Below, piece by piece: positions 1 through 13,169 of a stretch of DNA of 64,000 bases. The position numbers were made by a program, and so were the translations under genes. The stretch is from Protula sp. h YS-2021 (taxonomy: Eukaryota; Annelida; Polychaeta; Sabellida; Serpulidae): assembly GCA_949752745.1 (NCBI GenBank), contig OX457028.1, positions 29,566,257 through 29,630,256 on the forward strand. The letters run 5' to 3'. Positions within the stretch are counted from its first letter, which is position 1; each line of letters opens with the position of its first letter. The notes under the pieces were generated by a model, which saw only the letters and a program-made list of their open reading frames with translations, was not told where the DNA came from and made no database searches.

Positions 1-479
1 GTCACATAGAGAAGTACACAGTATATACTGACTTCCTGCCAATACGAAGTAGTACTGAAACCGACAGGTCAACATTTTCTTACTGGTCAATAATACAGTC
101 ACTTTGACTCGAAGCAAGTGAATATATGCTTTGTTACATTACTTCACTGGCGTTTTGATTGCAAATAAGTGCACTATCTGTCAACAGTAACGTTGCGTTC
201 CGGTCAACATTAAAAATTGTTGACTTAGGAACTAATTAATGAGATTAAAACATTCAGCCAATTCATTTAACAATGCTGCGTAAGTTGCTATTCAGAAAAA
301 AATGCACTTCACATCGTACACGGTATATGACCCTTAATGTTTCTAAATAAATTTACCCTGCTGTTGTGCCGTTTCTGCTAATAACAAAGGCTTATTTTTG
401 GCATGAACAAATTCAAGGCCATAACGCTTTGACTTTGGTGATCCGCAGTTTGGTGAAGATTAAAACAGGGCTGTTCCAG
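1..479. other. AT-rich spacer
   Basis: No coding signal, RNA gene or repeat is visible. Short frames are broken by stops in all six readings. Confidence 0.6.
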
Positions 480-640
480 AACACCTCGCAATAGGATACC
501 TTGTAACAGAATACCGCCTCGTAAAGAGATATCTCGTAATAGAATACCTCGTAACAGGATACTTCTTGACAGAATACCTCGTAACAGAACACCTCGTTGC
601 AGGATACCTCATAACAGAATACATCGTAACAGGCACAATT
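480..640. repeat. 15-bp minisatellite, about 10 copies
   Basis: The block repeats a 15-bp unit close to CTCGTAACAGAATAC, with early copies of 16 bp. Because 15 is five codons, the minus strand reads as a five-residue repeat (CYEVF-like), which explains the short open frame there. It looks non-coding. Confidence 0.85.
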
Positions 641-1904
641 GCTTTCAGGGTTGCTGCGTGCCTTGTATAATCCACGAAGCATCTATTATAAAAGTTAAAC
701 ACAATTCGGTCCCAGAACTTAGCATTAACTTATTCCAGCAATTTCCAAGCGTTCCTACTGGTGTTCCTACCGAGTTCTCTGCACGAGTTGAGACCAGAGA
801 CAGCCCCGTATGTGCACCACTCACACATTTATATAACACACATTTATGTAACAGCAGATCTGTCAAGCAGTAACTTTACAAAGCCATTGAACAGTTCAGC
901 GACTTCATAAAACCGCTTTTTCCGAATTTTCGGCAGCTTTATAAAGTCGCTGGTTTCAGGCTCGGAAAATTTGACATATCCACAGAAATGTGAGTACGAA
1001 AGTAAGTTAAATCTTCACAAAACTTCCAGTATAATTCATATTACACCTGAGATGCAGTATGATATTTACACTACACTTTCGTGCTATTTTCTGAGGTTTA
1101 GTGTCGACACTGAATGCAGCAAAGCTGTTAAGAATCTAATGCATACTTAGTCAATATAATTGAATATAATTTTACAGCTTACTTATATTTGTAAGTTTAT
1201 TTAAGTCTGGGTAATGCATAACTGGGTATTGAACAACATTTTACCGAAGCTAAACTTTCGATTGGTCCAACACAATTTAGATTATCTTTAAAGGCTATAA
1301 ACATACGGGGGGGGGGGGGGGCGTAGCGGCGTTAACTTTGACAGTGGTTGGGAATTCAAGTTGCAATTTTCGTTTCCCAGAGTCGATGATATCGCAATTG
1401 ACAAATTTATTTAATATAAGAAGTTGAAATTCCACAGTACTTCATCGATCGTCTCATAGGGCCTGCAGTCAAACTGCTTGAATACCCTTAAGAAGTTACA
1501 GAAAGTTAGAAAACACATTAACCGGTATTTTATAATGATCTGTAGAAAGTAAGTTAAGAAACAAAAATACCTCGATCTTGTAGGTGAAAAATAACTATAT
1601 ATTTAAGTAATCTTGAGGAAATGACAGGAAACATATATTCCTGAAGTGATACGAGATCTTTGCCAAGGCCGGGTCTTCGAAATTTTCAACAACAAAAAAC
1701 ACTTATGACATTGATTCAGCATTTATCAACGCCAATACAATTTGGGCAGGTGACCTCATGCTAGTTTTGGCAGCTAGAATTATTTTACATTATGATGATA
1801 ATGTTTCATTGTCAACGGATATATCAGAACTTGTCCTATTTAATAATGGACGAGCTGAAGTGAATATAGACATTTGTAAAATGTTTGAAGAACAGTGAAG
1901 TTTG
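641..1904. other. AT-rich spacer with G15 tract
   Basis: No gene or element was recognised. A run of 15 G occupies 1307-1321. The remainder is low-complexity AT-rich DNA leading into the satellite. Confidence 0.6.
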
Positions 1905-3666
1905 TTTGTATGTTAACCATGAGGGTAACCAGACAAGGTACGAGAAGCCGCATGTGGTGACAGTAACCAGACGTGCTGAAAATAGCTAGAAAAGGCGAGG
2001 GAAGCCAGGCATGGTGCGTGTAGCCGGATGCCGGGATGGTAGCCAGACGTGTGCAAGTAGCCAAACGAAATGCGAGTGGCCGGATGTCGGAAGGGTAGCC
2101 AGACGTGGTTCGAGTAGCCGGATGCTGGGATGGTAGCCAGACGTGGTGCGTGAAGCTGTTGAGTGATAGTAACCAGACATTGTGCGAGTAGCCGCGTGTG
2201 GTTACTGTATCCACGCGTAGTGTAAGTAGCCAGAAAAGGTGAGAGTTGTCAACACCAGTGTGACTAGTCAGGCGTGGTGACGGTAGCCAGAGGTGGTGCG
2301 AGTAGCCAGGCGTGGGCAGGGTAGCCAGCCGTGCTGTGAGTAGCCAGACATGGGCATGGTAACCAGACGTGGTGAGGGTAGCCAGACGTGGTGCGAGTAG
2401 CCGTGTGTGGTGACAGTAATCAGAAGAGGTGTGAGTAGTTAGACCAGGAGGGTAGCCATGTGCAGTGCGAATAGAGTAGTGAGAAGTGTTGAAGGTAGAT
2501 GTGGTAAGAGTAACTAGAAGTGTGGTGCGTGTAGCTATGCGTGGTGAGAGTAGTCAGACGTCGTGACGGTAACCAGACATGGTGCGTGAAGCCGCATGTG
2601 AAGGCAGTAACTAGACGTGCTATAAATAGCCAGAAAAGGTGAGAGTAGCCGGACGTAGTGTGAGTAACCAGACCTCGGGAGGGTAAACAGACATGAGTAG
2701 CCGCGTGTGGTGAAAGTAAATAGACATGGTGCGAGTAGCCAGGCAAGATGAAGGTAGCCAGGCATGGTGCGTGTAGCCGCTGTGGTGATAGTAACCAGAC
2801 GTGGTCCGAGTAGCCAGACGGGGTGCAAGTAGTAAGACTTGATGAGGTTAACCAGATGTGGTACGAGTAGCCGCGTGTGGTTACGGTAACCAGACGTGGT
2901 GTGAGTAGCCAGACAAGGTGAGGGTAGCCAACCTCGGTACGAGTAGTCAGGCGTACTGAGGATAGCCAGAAGTGGTGTGAGTAGCCAGACAAGGCGAGAG
3001 CAATCAGACTTGGTGTGAGTAGCTAAACATGACTAAAGTAGCCAGAAGTGGTGCGATTAGTCAGACGTGGTATGAGTAGCCAGACGTGGTGAGAGTGGTC
3101 AAGTGTGGTGAGGGTTACAAGGTGTGGTGAGAGTAACCTGACGTTTGCTGTGTGTAGCCATGCGTGGTGCCAGTAGTCAGACTTCGTGAGGGTAACCAGA
3201 CATGTAGAAATTAACCAGACGTAGTTTGAGTAGCCAGAGAAGGCGATGGTAGTCCGACGTGGTGCGAGTGGCCCCGCGTGGTGACAGTAACCAGAAGTGG
3301 TGCGACTTGCCAGAAAAGGTGAGGGTAACCAGATGTTGTGACAACAGTTGCGTGTGGTGACTGCAACCAGACGTGGTGCAAGTAGCCAAACGTGGTGAGA
3401 GTAGCCGGATACCGGAAGGGTAGGCAGACATTGTGCAAGTAGCCAAACGTGGTGGGAGTGATGTCGGTAGGATCTTCAGACGTGGCGACAGCCGGATGTC
3501 GGGACGGTAGCCAAACGTGGTGAGAGTAGCCGGAAGTCGTAAGGGCAGCCAGATGTGGTGGGAGTGATGTCGGTCGGATCTTCAGCCGTGACGAGTAGCC
3601 GAATGTCGGGAGGGAAGCCAGGCATAGTGCGAGTAGCCACATGTCGGGAGGGTAGCCAGACGTGGT
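1905..3666. repeat. Left edge of 19-bp satellite, disordered
   Basis: Monomers here are diverged (GTAACCAGACGTGGTG, GTAGCCGCGTGTGGTGA and others) and no longer period is visible. This contrasts with the near-identical units that begin at 3667. Diverged array edges and a homogeneous core are the usual picture for satellites maintained by unequal exchange. Confidence 0.85.
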
Positions 3667-6600
3667 GCTAGTAGAAAAACGCAGTGTGAGGAGCCAAACG
3701 TGGTGCGAGTAGCCGGATGTCGGGAGGGTAGCCAGACGCGGTTTGAGTAGTCATACGTGATGTGAGTAGCCAGGTGTCGGGAGGGTAGCAGACGCGGTGA
3801 AAGTATTCAAACGCATTGTGAGTAGCCAGACGTGGTGCCAGTAGCCCGATGTCGTGAGGGTAGCCAGACGTGGTGCGGGTAGCCAAATGTCTGGAGGGTA
3901 GATATACGTGTTGCAAGTAGCCAAACGCATTGTGAGTAGTCAGACGTGGTGCGAGTAGCCGGATGTCGAGAGGGTAGACAGACGCGGTGGGAGTAGCCAA
4001 AATGGTGAGAGTAGCCAGACGTGGTGCGAGTAGCCAAAAGTCGTGCAAGTAGAAGGATGTCGGGAGGGTAGCCAGACTTGGTGCAAGTAGCCAAATGTAG
4101 TGTGAGTAGCCAGACGTGGTGCGATTAGCCAAAAGTGTTGAGAATAGCCAGACGTGGTGTGAGTAGCCAAAAGTGCAAGTAGAAGGATGTCGAGAGGGTA
4201 GCCAGACGTGTGGGAGTAGCCGGATAACTGGGAGAGTAACCAAAAGTAGGGAGAAGCCAGGCGCGTTGCGAGTAGCCGGATGTCGGGAGGGTAGAAAGAC
4301 GTGGTACAAGTAGACAAACGCAGTTTGAGCAGCCAGACGTGGTGCGAGTAGCCGAATGTCGGGAGGTTAACCAGACGTGGTAGAGTAGACAAAAGTGAAT
4401 GGAGTAGCCAGACGTGGTGCGAGTGGTCGGATGTCTAGAGGGTAGCCAGACGTGGTGAGAGTAGCCAAACGTGGTGCGAGTAGCCGGTTGTCGTGATGGT
4501 AGCCAGACGTGGTGCAAGTAATCAAACGCAGTGTGAGTAGCCAGATGTTGTGCGAGTAGCCGCACGTCGGGAGGGTAGCCAGACGTGGTGAGAGTAGCCA
4601 AACGTGGTGCGAGTAGCCGGTTGTCGTCATAGGAGCCAGACGTGGTGCAAGTAGCCACACGCAGTGTGATAAGGCCAGACGTTGTGCGAGTAGCCGCATG
4701 TCGGGAGGGGTAGCCAGACGTGGTGCCAGTAGCCGGATGTCGGGAAGGTAGCCAAACGTGGTGTGAGTAGCCAGATGTCGGGAGGGTAGCAAACGCGTTG
4801 AAAGTAGCCAAACGCATTGTGAGTAGCCAGACGTGGTGCCAGTAGCCGGATGTCGGGAGGGCAGAAAGACGTAATGCATGTAGCCAAACGCAGTGTGAGT
4901 AGCCAGAGTTGGTGCTAGTTACCGAATGTTGGGAGGTTAACCAGGCGTGGTGAGAGTGGCCAAAATTGGACAGTAGCCAAACGTGGTGCGAGTGGTCGCA
5001 TGTCGGGAGGGTAGCCAGGCCTGGTGCGAGTAGCCACATGTCGGGAGGGTAGCCAGGCATGGTGCGAGTAGCCACATGTCGGGAGGGTAGCCAGACGTGG
5101 TGCTAATAGAAAAACGCAGTGTGAGGAGCCAAACGTGGTGCGAGTAGCCGGATGTCGGGAGGGTAGCCAGACGCGGTTTGAGTAGTCATACGTGATGTGA
5201 GTAGCCAGGTGTCGGGAGGGTAGCAGACGCGGTGAAAGTATTCAAACGCATTGTGAGTAGCCAGACGTGGTGCCAGTAGCCGGATGTCTTGAGGGTAGCC
5301 AGACGTGGTGCGGGTAGCCAAATGTCTGGAGGGTAGATATACGTGTTGCAAGTAGCCAAACGCATTGTGAGTAGCCAGACGTGGTGCGAGTAGCCAAAAG
5401 TCGTGCAAGTAGAAGGATGTCGGGAGGGTTGCCAGACTTGGTGCAAGTAGCCAAACGTAGTGTGAGTAGCCAGACGTGGTGCGATTAGCCAAAAGTGTTG
5501 AGAATAGCCAGACGTGGTGTGAGTAGCCAAAAGTGCAAGTAGAAGGATGTCGAGAGGGTAGCCAGACGTGTGGGAGTAGCCGGATAACTGGGAGAGTAAC
5601 CAAAAGTAGGGAGAAGCCAGGCGTGTTGCGAGTAGCCGGATGTCGGAAGGGTAGAAAGACGTGGTACAAGTAGACAAACGCAGTTTGAGCAGCCAGACGT
5701 GGTGCGAGTAGCCGAATGTCGGGAGGTTAACCAGACGTGGTAGAGTAGACAAAAGTGAATGGAGTAGCCAGACGTGGTGCGAGTGGTCGGATGTCTAGAG
5801 GGTAGCCAGACGTGGTGAGAGTAGCCAAACGTGGTGCGAGTAGCATGTTGTCGTGATGGTAGCCAGACGTGGTGCAAGTAACCAAACGCAGTGTGAGTAG
5901 CCAGATGTTGTGCGAGTAGCCGCACGTCGGGAGGGTAGCCAGACGTGGTGAGAGTAGCCAAACGTGGTGCGAGTAGCCGGTTGTCGTCATAGGAGCCAGA
6001 CGTGGTGCAAGTAGCCACACGCAGTGTGATAAGGCCAGACGTTGTGCGAGTAGCCGCATGTCGGGAGGGGTAGCCAGACGTGGTGCCAGTAGCCGGATGT
6101 CGGGAAGGAAGCCAAACGTGGTGTGAGTAGCCAGATGTCGGGAGGGTAGTAAACGCGGTGAAAGTAGCCAAACGCATTGTGAGTAGCCAGACGTGGTGCC
6201 AGTAGCCGGATGTCGGGAGGGTAGAAAGACGTAATGCATGTAGCCAAACGCAGTGTGAGTAGCCAGAGTTGGTGCTAGCTAGCGAATGTCGGGAGGTTAA
6301 ACAGGCGTGGTGAGAGTAGCCAAACGTGGTGCGAGTGGTCGCATGTCGGGAGGGTAGCCAGGCATGGTGCGAGTAGCCACATGTCGGGAGGGTAGCCAGG
6401 CATGGTGCGAGTAGCCACATGTCGGGAAGGTAGCCAGACGTGGTGCTAGTAGAAAAACGCAGTGTGAGGAGCCAAACGTGGTGCGAGTAGCCGGATGTCG
6501 GGAGGGTAGCCAGACGCGGTTTGAGTAGTCATACGTGATGTGAGTAGCCAGGTGTCGGGAGGGTAGCAGACGCGGTGAAAGTATTCAAACGCATTGTGAG

Positions 6601-9600
6601 TAGCCAGACGTGGTGCCAGTAGCCCGATGTCGTGAGGGTAGCCAGACGTGGTGCGGGTAGCCAAATGTCTGGAGGGTAGATATACGTGTTGCAAGTAGCC
6701 AAACGCATTGTGAGTAGTCAGACGTGGTGCGAGTAGCCGGATGTCGAGAGGGTAGACAGACGCGGTGGGAGTAGCCAAAATGGTGAGAGTAGCCAGACGT
6801 GGTGCGAGTAGCCAAAAGTCGTGCAAGTAGAAGGATGTCGGGAGGGTAGCCAGACTTGGTGCAAGTAGCCAAATGTAGTGTGAGTAGCCAGACGTGGTGC
6901 GATTAGCCAAAAGTGTTGAGAATAGCCAGACGTGGTGTGAGTAGCCAAAAGTGCAAGTAGAAGGATGTCGAGAGGGTAGCCAGACGTGTGGGAGTAGCCG
7001 GATAACTGGGAGAGTAACCAGAAGTAGGGAGAAGCCAGGCGCGTTGCGAGTAGCCGGATGTCGGGAGGGTAGAAAGACGTGGTACAAGTAGACAAACGCA
7101 GTTTGAGCAGCCAGACGTGGTGCGAGTAGCCGAATGTCGGGAGGTTAACCAGACGTGGTAGAGTAGACAAAAGTGAATGGAGTAGCCAGACGTGGTGCGA
7201 GTGGTCGGATGTCTAGAGGGTAGCCAGATGTGGTGAGAGTAGCCAAACGTGGTGCGAGTAGCCGGTTGTCGTGATGGTAGCCAGACGTGGTGCAAGTAAT
7301 CAAACGCAGTGTGAGTAGCCAGATGTTGTGCGAGTAGCCGCACGTCGGGAGGGTAGCCAGACGTGGTGAGAGTAGCCAAACGTGGTGCGAGTAGCCGGTT
7401 GTCGTCATAGGAGCCAGATGTGGTGCAAGTAGCCACACGCAGTGTGATAAGGCCAGACGTTGTGCGAGTAGCCGCATGTCGGGAGGGGTAGCCAGACGTG
7501 GTGCCAGTAGCCGGATGTCGGGAAGGTAGCCAAACGTGGTGTGAGTAGCCAGATGTCGGGAGGGTAGCAAACGCGTTGAAAGTAGCCAAACGCATTGTGA
7601 GTAGCCAGACGTGGTGCCAGTAGCCGGATGTCGGGAGGGCAGAAAGACGTAATGCATGTAGCCAAACGCAGTGTGAGTAGCCAGAGTTGGTGCTAGTTAC
7701 CGAATGTCGGGAGGTTAACCAGGCGTGGTGAGAGTGGCCAAAATTGGACAGTAGCCAAACGTGGTGCGAGTGGTCGCATGTCGGGAGGGTAGCCAGGCAT
7801 GGTGCGAGTAGCCACATGTCGGGAGGGTAGCCAGGCATGGTGCGAGTAGCCACATGTCGGGAGGGTAGCCAGACGTGGTGCTAGTAGAAAAACGCAGTGT
7901 GAGGAGCCAAACGTGGTGCGAGTAGCCGGATGTCGGGAGGGTAGCCAGACGCGGTTTGAGTAGTCATACGTGATGTGAGTAGCCAGGTGTCGGGAGGGTA
8001 GCAGACGCGGTGAAAGTATTCAAACGCATTGTGAGTAGCCAGACGTGGTGCCAGTAGCCGGATGTCGTGAGGGTAGCCAGACGTGGTGCGGGTAGCCAAA
8101 TGTCTGGAGGGTAGATATACGTGTTGCAAGTAGCCAAACGCATTGTGAGTAGCCAGACGTGGTGCGAGTAGCCAAAAGTCGTGCAAGTAGAAGGATGTCG
8201 GGAGGGTTGCCAGACTTGGTGCAAGTAGCCAAACGTAGTGTGAGTAGCCAGACGTGGTGCGATTAGCCAAAAGTGTTGAGAATAGCCAGACGTGGTGTGA
8301 GTAGCCAAAAGTGCAAGTAGAAGGATGTCGAGAGGGTAGCCAGACGTGTGGGAGTAGCCGGATAACTGGGAGAGTAACCAAAAGTAGGGAGAAGCCAGGC
8401 GTGTTGCGAGTAGCCGGATGTCAGGAGGGTAGAAAGACGTGGTACAAGTAGACAAACGCAGTTTGAGCAGCCAGACGTGGTGCGAGTAGCCGAATGTCGG
8501 GAGGTTAACCAGACGTGGTAGAGTAGACAAAAGTGAATGGAGTAGCCAGACGTGGTGCGAGTGGTCGGATGTCTAGAGGGTAGCCAGACGTGGTGAGAGT
8601 AGCCAAACGTGGTGCGAGTAGCCGGTTGTCGTCATAGGAGCCAGATGTGGTGCAAGTAGCCACACGCAGTGTGATAAGGCCAGACGTTGTGCGAGTAGCC
8701 GCATGTCGGGAGGGGTAGCCAGACGTGGTGCCAGTAGCCGGATGTCGGGAAGGAAGCCAAACGTGGTGTGAGTAGCCAGATGTCGGGAGGGTAGCAAACG
8801 CGGTGAAAGTAGCCAAACGCATTGTGAGTAGCCAGACGTGGTGCCAGTAGCCGGATGTCGGGAGGGTAGAAAGACGTAATGCATGTAGCCAAACGCAGTG
8901 TGAGTAGCCAGAGTTGGTGCTAGCTAGCGAATGTCGGGAGGTTAAACAGGCGTGGTGAGAGTAGCCAAACGTGGTGCGAGTGGTCGCATGTCGGGAGGGT
9001 AGCCAGGCATGGTGCGAGTAGCCACATGTCGAGAGGGTAGCCAGGCATGGTGCGAGTAGCCACATGTCGGGAAGGTAGCCAGACGTGGTGCTAGTAGAAA
9101 AACGCAGTGTGAGGAGCCAAACGTGGTGCGAGTAGCCGGATGTCGGGAGGGTAGCCAGACGCGGTTTGAGTAGTCATACGTGATGTGAGTAGCCAGGTGT
9201 CGGGAGGGTAGCAGACGCGGTGAAAGTATTCAAACGCATTGTGAGTAGCCAGACGTGGTGCCAGTAGCCCGATGTCGTGAGGGTAGCCAGACGTGGTGCG
9301 GGTAGCCAAATGTCTGGAGGGTAGATATACGTGTTGCAAGTAGCCAAACGCATTGTGAGTAGTCAGACGTGGTGCGAGTAGCCGGATGTCGAGAGGGTAG
9401 ACAGACGCGGTGGGAGTAGCCAAAATGGTGAGAGTAGCCAGACGTGGTGCGAGTAGCCAAAAGTCGTGCAAGTAGAAGGATGTCGGGAGGGTAGCCAGAC
9501 TTGGTGCAAGTAGCCAAATGTAGTGTGAGTAGCCAGACGTGGTGCGATTAGCCAAAAGTGTTGAGAATAGCCAGACGTGGTGTGAGTAGCCAAAAGTGCA

Positions 9601-12600
9601 AGTAGAAGGATGTCGAGAGGGTAGCCAGACGTGTGGGAGTAGCCGGATAACTGGGAGAGTAACCAAAAGTAGGGAGAAGCCAGGCGCGTTGCGAGTAGCC
9701 GGATGTCGGGAGGGTAGAAAGACGTGGTACAAGTAGACAAACGCAGTTTGAGCAGCCAGACGTGGTGCGAGTAGCCGAATGTCGGGAGGTTAACCAGACG
9801 TGGTAGAGTAGACAAAAGTGAATGGAGTAGCCAGACGTGGTGCGAGTGGTCGGATGTCTAGAGGGTAGCCAGACGTGGTGAGAGTAGCCAAACGTGGTGC
9901 GAGTAGCCGGTTGTCGTGATGGTAGCCAGACGTGGTGCAAGTAATCAAACGCAGTGTGAGTAGCCAGATGTTGTGCGAGTAGCCGCACGTCGGGAGGGTA
10001 GCCAGACGTGGTGAGAGTAGCCAAACGTGGTGCGAGTAGCCGGTTGTCGTCATAGGAGCCAGATGTGGTGCAAGTAGCCACACGCAGTGTGATAAGGCCA
10101 GACGTTGTGCGAGTAGCCGCATGTCGGGAGGGGTAGCCAGACGTGGTGCCAGTAGCCGGATGTCGGGAAGGTAGCCAAACGTGGTGTGAGTAGCCAGATG
10201 TCGGGAGGGTAGCAAACGCGTTGAAAGTAGCCAAACGCATTGTGAGTAGCCAGACGTGGTGCCAGTAGCCGGATGTCGGGAGGGCAGAAAGACGTAATGC
10301 ATGTAGCCAAACGCAGTGTGAGTAGCCAGAGTTGGTGCTAGTTACCGAATGTCGGGAGGTTAACCAGGCGTGGTGAGAGTGGCCAAAATTGGACAGTAGC
10401 CAAACGTGGTGCGAGTGGTCGCATGTCGGGAGGGTAGCCAGGCATGGTGCGAGTAGCCACATGTCGGGAGGGTAGCCAGGCATGGTGCGAGTAGCCACAT
10501 GTCGGGAGGGTAGCCAGACGTGGTGCTAGTAGAAAAACGCAGTGTGAGGAGCCAAACGTGGTGCGAGTAGCCGGATGTCGGGAGGGTAGCCAGACGCGGT
10601 TTGAGTAGTCATACGTGATGTGAGTAGCCAGGTGTCGGGAGGGTAGCAGACGCGGTGAAAGTATTCAAACGCATTGTGAGTAGCCAGACGTGGTGCCAGT
10701 AGCCGGATGTCGTGAGGGTAGCCAGACGTGGTGCGGGTAGCCAAATGTCTGGAGGGTAGATATACGTGTTGCAAGTAGCCAAACGCATTGTGAGTAGCCA
10801 GACGTGGTGCGAGTAGCCAAAAGTCGTGCAAGTAGAAGGATGTCGGGAGGGTTGCCAGACTTGGTGCAAGTAGCCAAACGTAGTGTGAGTAGCCAGACGT
10901 GGTGCGATTAGCCAAAAGTGTTGAGAATAGCCAGACGTGGTGTGAGTAGCCAAAAGTGCAAGTAGAAGGATGTCGAGAGGGTAGCCAGACGTGTGGGAGT
11001 AGCCGGATAACTGGGAGAGTAACCAAAAGTAGGGAGAAGCCAGGCGTGTTGCGAGTAGCCGGATGTCAGGAGGGTAGAAAGACGTGGTACAAGTAGACAA
11101 ACGCAGTTTGAGCAGCCAGACGTGGTGCGAGTAGCCGAATGTCGGGAGGTTAACCAGACGTGGTAGAGTAGACAAAAGTGAATGGAGTAGCCAGACGTGG
11201 TGCGAGTGGTCGGATGTCTAGAGGGTAGCCAGACGTGGTGAGAGTAGCCAAACGTGGTGCGAGTAGCCGGTTGTCGTCATAGGAGCCAGACGTGGTGCAA
11301 GTAGCCACACGCAGTGTGATAAGGCCAGACGTTGTGCGAGTAGCCGCATGTCGGGAGGGGTAGCCAGACGTGGTGCCAGTAGCCGGATGTCGGGAAGGAA
11401 GCCAAACGTGGTGTGAGTAGCCAGATGTCGGGAGGGTAGCAAACGCGGTGAAAGTAGCCAAACGCATTGTGAGTAGCCAGACGTGGTGCCAGTAGCCGGA
11501 TGTCGGGAGGGTAGAAAGACGTAATGCATGTAGCCAAACGCAGTGTGAGTAGCCAGAGTTGGTGCTAGCTAGCGAATGTCGGGAGGTTAAACAGGCGTGG
11601 TGAGAGTAGCCAAACGTGGTGCGAGTGGTCGCATGTCGGGAGGGTAGCCAGGCATGGTGCGAGTAGCCACATGTCGAGAGGGTAGCCAGGCATGGTGCGA
11701 GTAGCCACATGTCGGGAAGGTAGCCAGACGTGGTGCTAGTAGAAAAACGCAGTGTGAGGAGCCAAACGTGGTGCGAGTAGCCGGATGTCGGGAGGGTAGC
11801 CAGACGCGGTTTGAGTAGTCATACGTGATGTGAGTAGCCAGGTGTCGGGAGGGTAGCAGACGCGGTGAAAGTATTCAAACGCATTGTGAGTAGCCAGACG
11901 TGGTGCCAGTAGCCCGATGTCGTGAGGGTAGCCAGACGTGGTGCGGGTAGCCAAATGTCTGGAGGGTAGATATACGTGTTGCAAGTAGCCAAACGCATTG
12001 TGAGTAGTCAGACGTGGTGCGAGTAGCCGGATGTCGAGAGGGTAGACAGACGCGGTGGGAGTAGCCAAAATGGTGAGAGTAGCCAGACGTGGTGCGAGTA
12101 GCCAAAAGTCGTGCAAGTAGAAGGATGTCGGGAGGGTAGCCAGACTTGGTGCAAGTAGCCAAATGTAGTGTGAGTAGCCAGACGTGGTGCGATTAGCCAA
12201 AAGTGTTGAGAATAGCCAGACGTGGTGTGAGTAGCCAAAAGTGCAAGTAGAAGGATGTCGAGAGGGTAGCCAGACGTGTGGGAGTAGCCGGATAACTGGG
12301 AGAGTAACCAAAAGTAGGGAGAAGCCAGGCGCGTTGCGAGTAGCCGGATGTCGGGAGGGTAGAAAGACGTGGTACAAGTAGACAAACGCAGTTTGAGCAG
12401 CCAGACGTGGTGCGAGTAGCCGAATGTCGGGAGGTTAACCAGACGTGGTAGAGTAGACAAAAGTGAATGGAGTAGCCAGACGTGGTGCGAGTGGTCGGAT
12501 GTCTAGAGGGTAGCCAGACGTGGTGAGAGTAGCCAAACGTGGTGCGAGTAGCCGGTTGTCGTGATGGTAGCCAGACGTGGTGCAAGTAATCAAACGCAGT

Positions 12601-13169
12601 GTGAGTAGCCAGATGTTGTGCGAGTAGCCGCACGTCGGGAGGGTAGCCAGACGTGGTGAGAGTAGCCAAACGTGGTGCGAGTAGCCGGTTGTCGTCATAG
12701 GAGCCAGACGTGGTGCAAGTAGCCACACGCAGTGTGATAAGGCCAGACGTTGTGCGAGTAGCCGCATGTCGGGAGGGGTAGCCAGACGTGGTGCCAGTAG
12801 CCGGATGTCGGGAAGGTAGCCAAACGTGGTGTGAGTAGCCAGATGTCGGGAGGGTAGCAAACGCGTTGAAAGTAGCCAAACGCATTGTGACTAGCCAGAC
12901 GTGGTGCCAGTAGCCGGATGTCGGGAGGGCAGAAAGACGTAATGCATGTAGCCAAACGCAGTGTGAGTAGCCAGAGTTGGTGCTAGTTACCGAATGTCGG
13001 GAGGTTAACCAGGCGTGGTGAGAGTGGCCAAAATTGGACAGTAGCCAAACGTGGTGCGAGTGGTCGCATGTCGGGAGGGTAGCCAGGCATGGTGCGAGTA
13101 GCCACATGTCGGGAGGGTAGCCAGGCATGGTGCGAGTAGCCACATGTCGGGAGGGTAGCCAGACGTGGT
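3667..13169. repeat. Higher-order repeat: alternating 1435-bp and 1210/1343-bp units
   Basis: Using the rare word GCTAGTAGAAAAACGC (GCTAATAG in one copy) as a phase marker, units start at 3667, 5102, 6445, 7880, 9090, 10525 and 11735. The spacings are 1435, 1343, 1435, 1210, 1435, 1210 and 1435 bp. The long and short units differ in sequence, so the true period is a dimer: 2778 bp once, then 2645 bp twice (6445-9089 and 9090-11734). The two 2645-bp dimers look almost identical by eye, with only scattered substitutions, which points to recent amplification. Confidence 0.93.
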
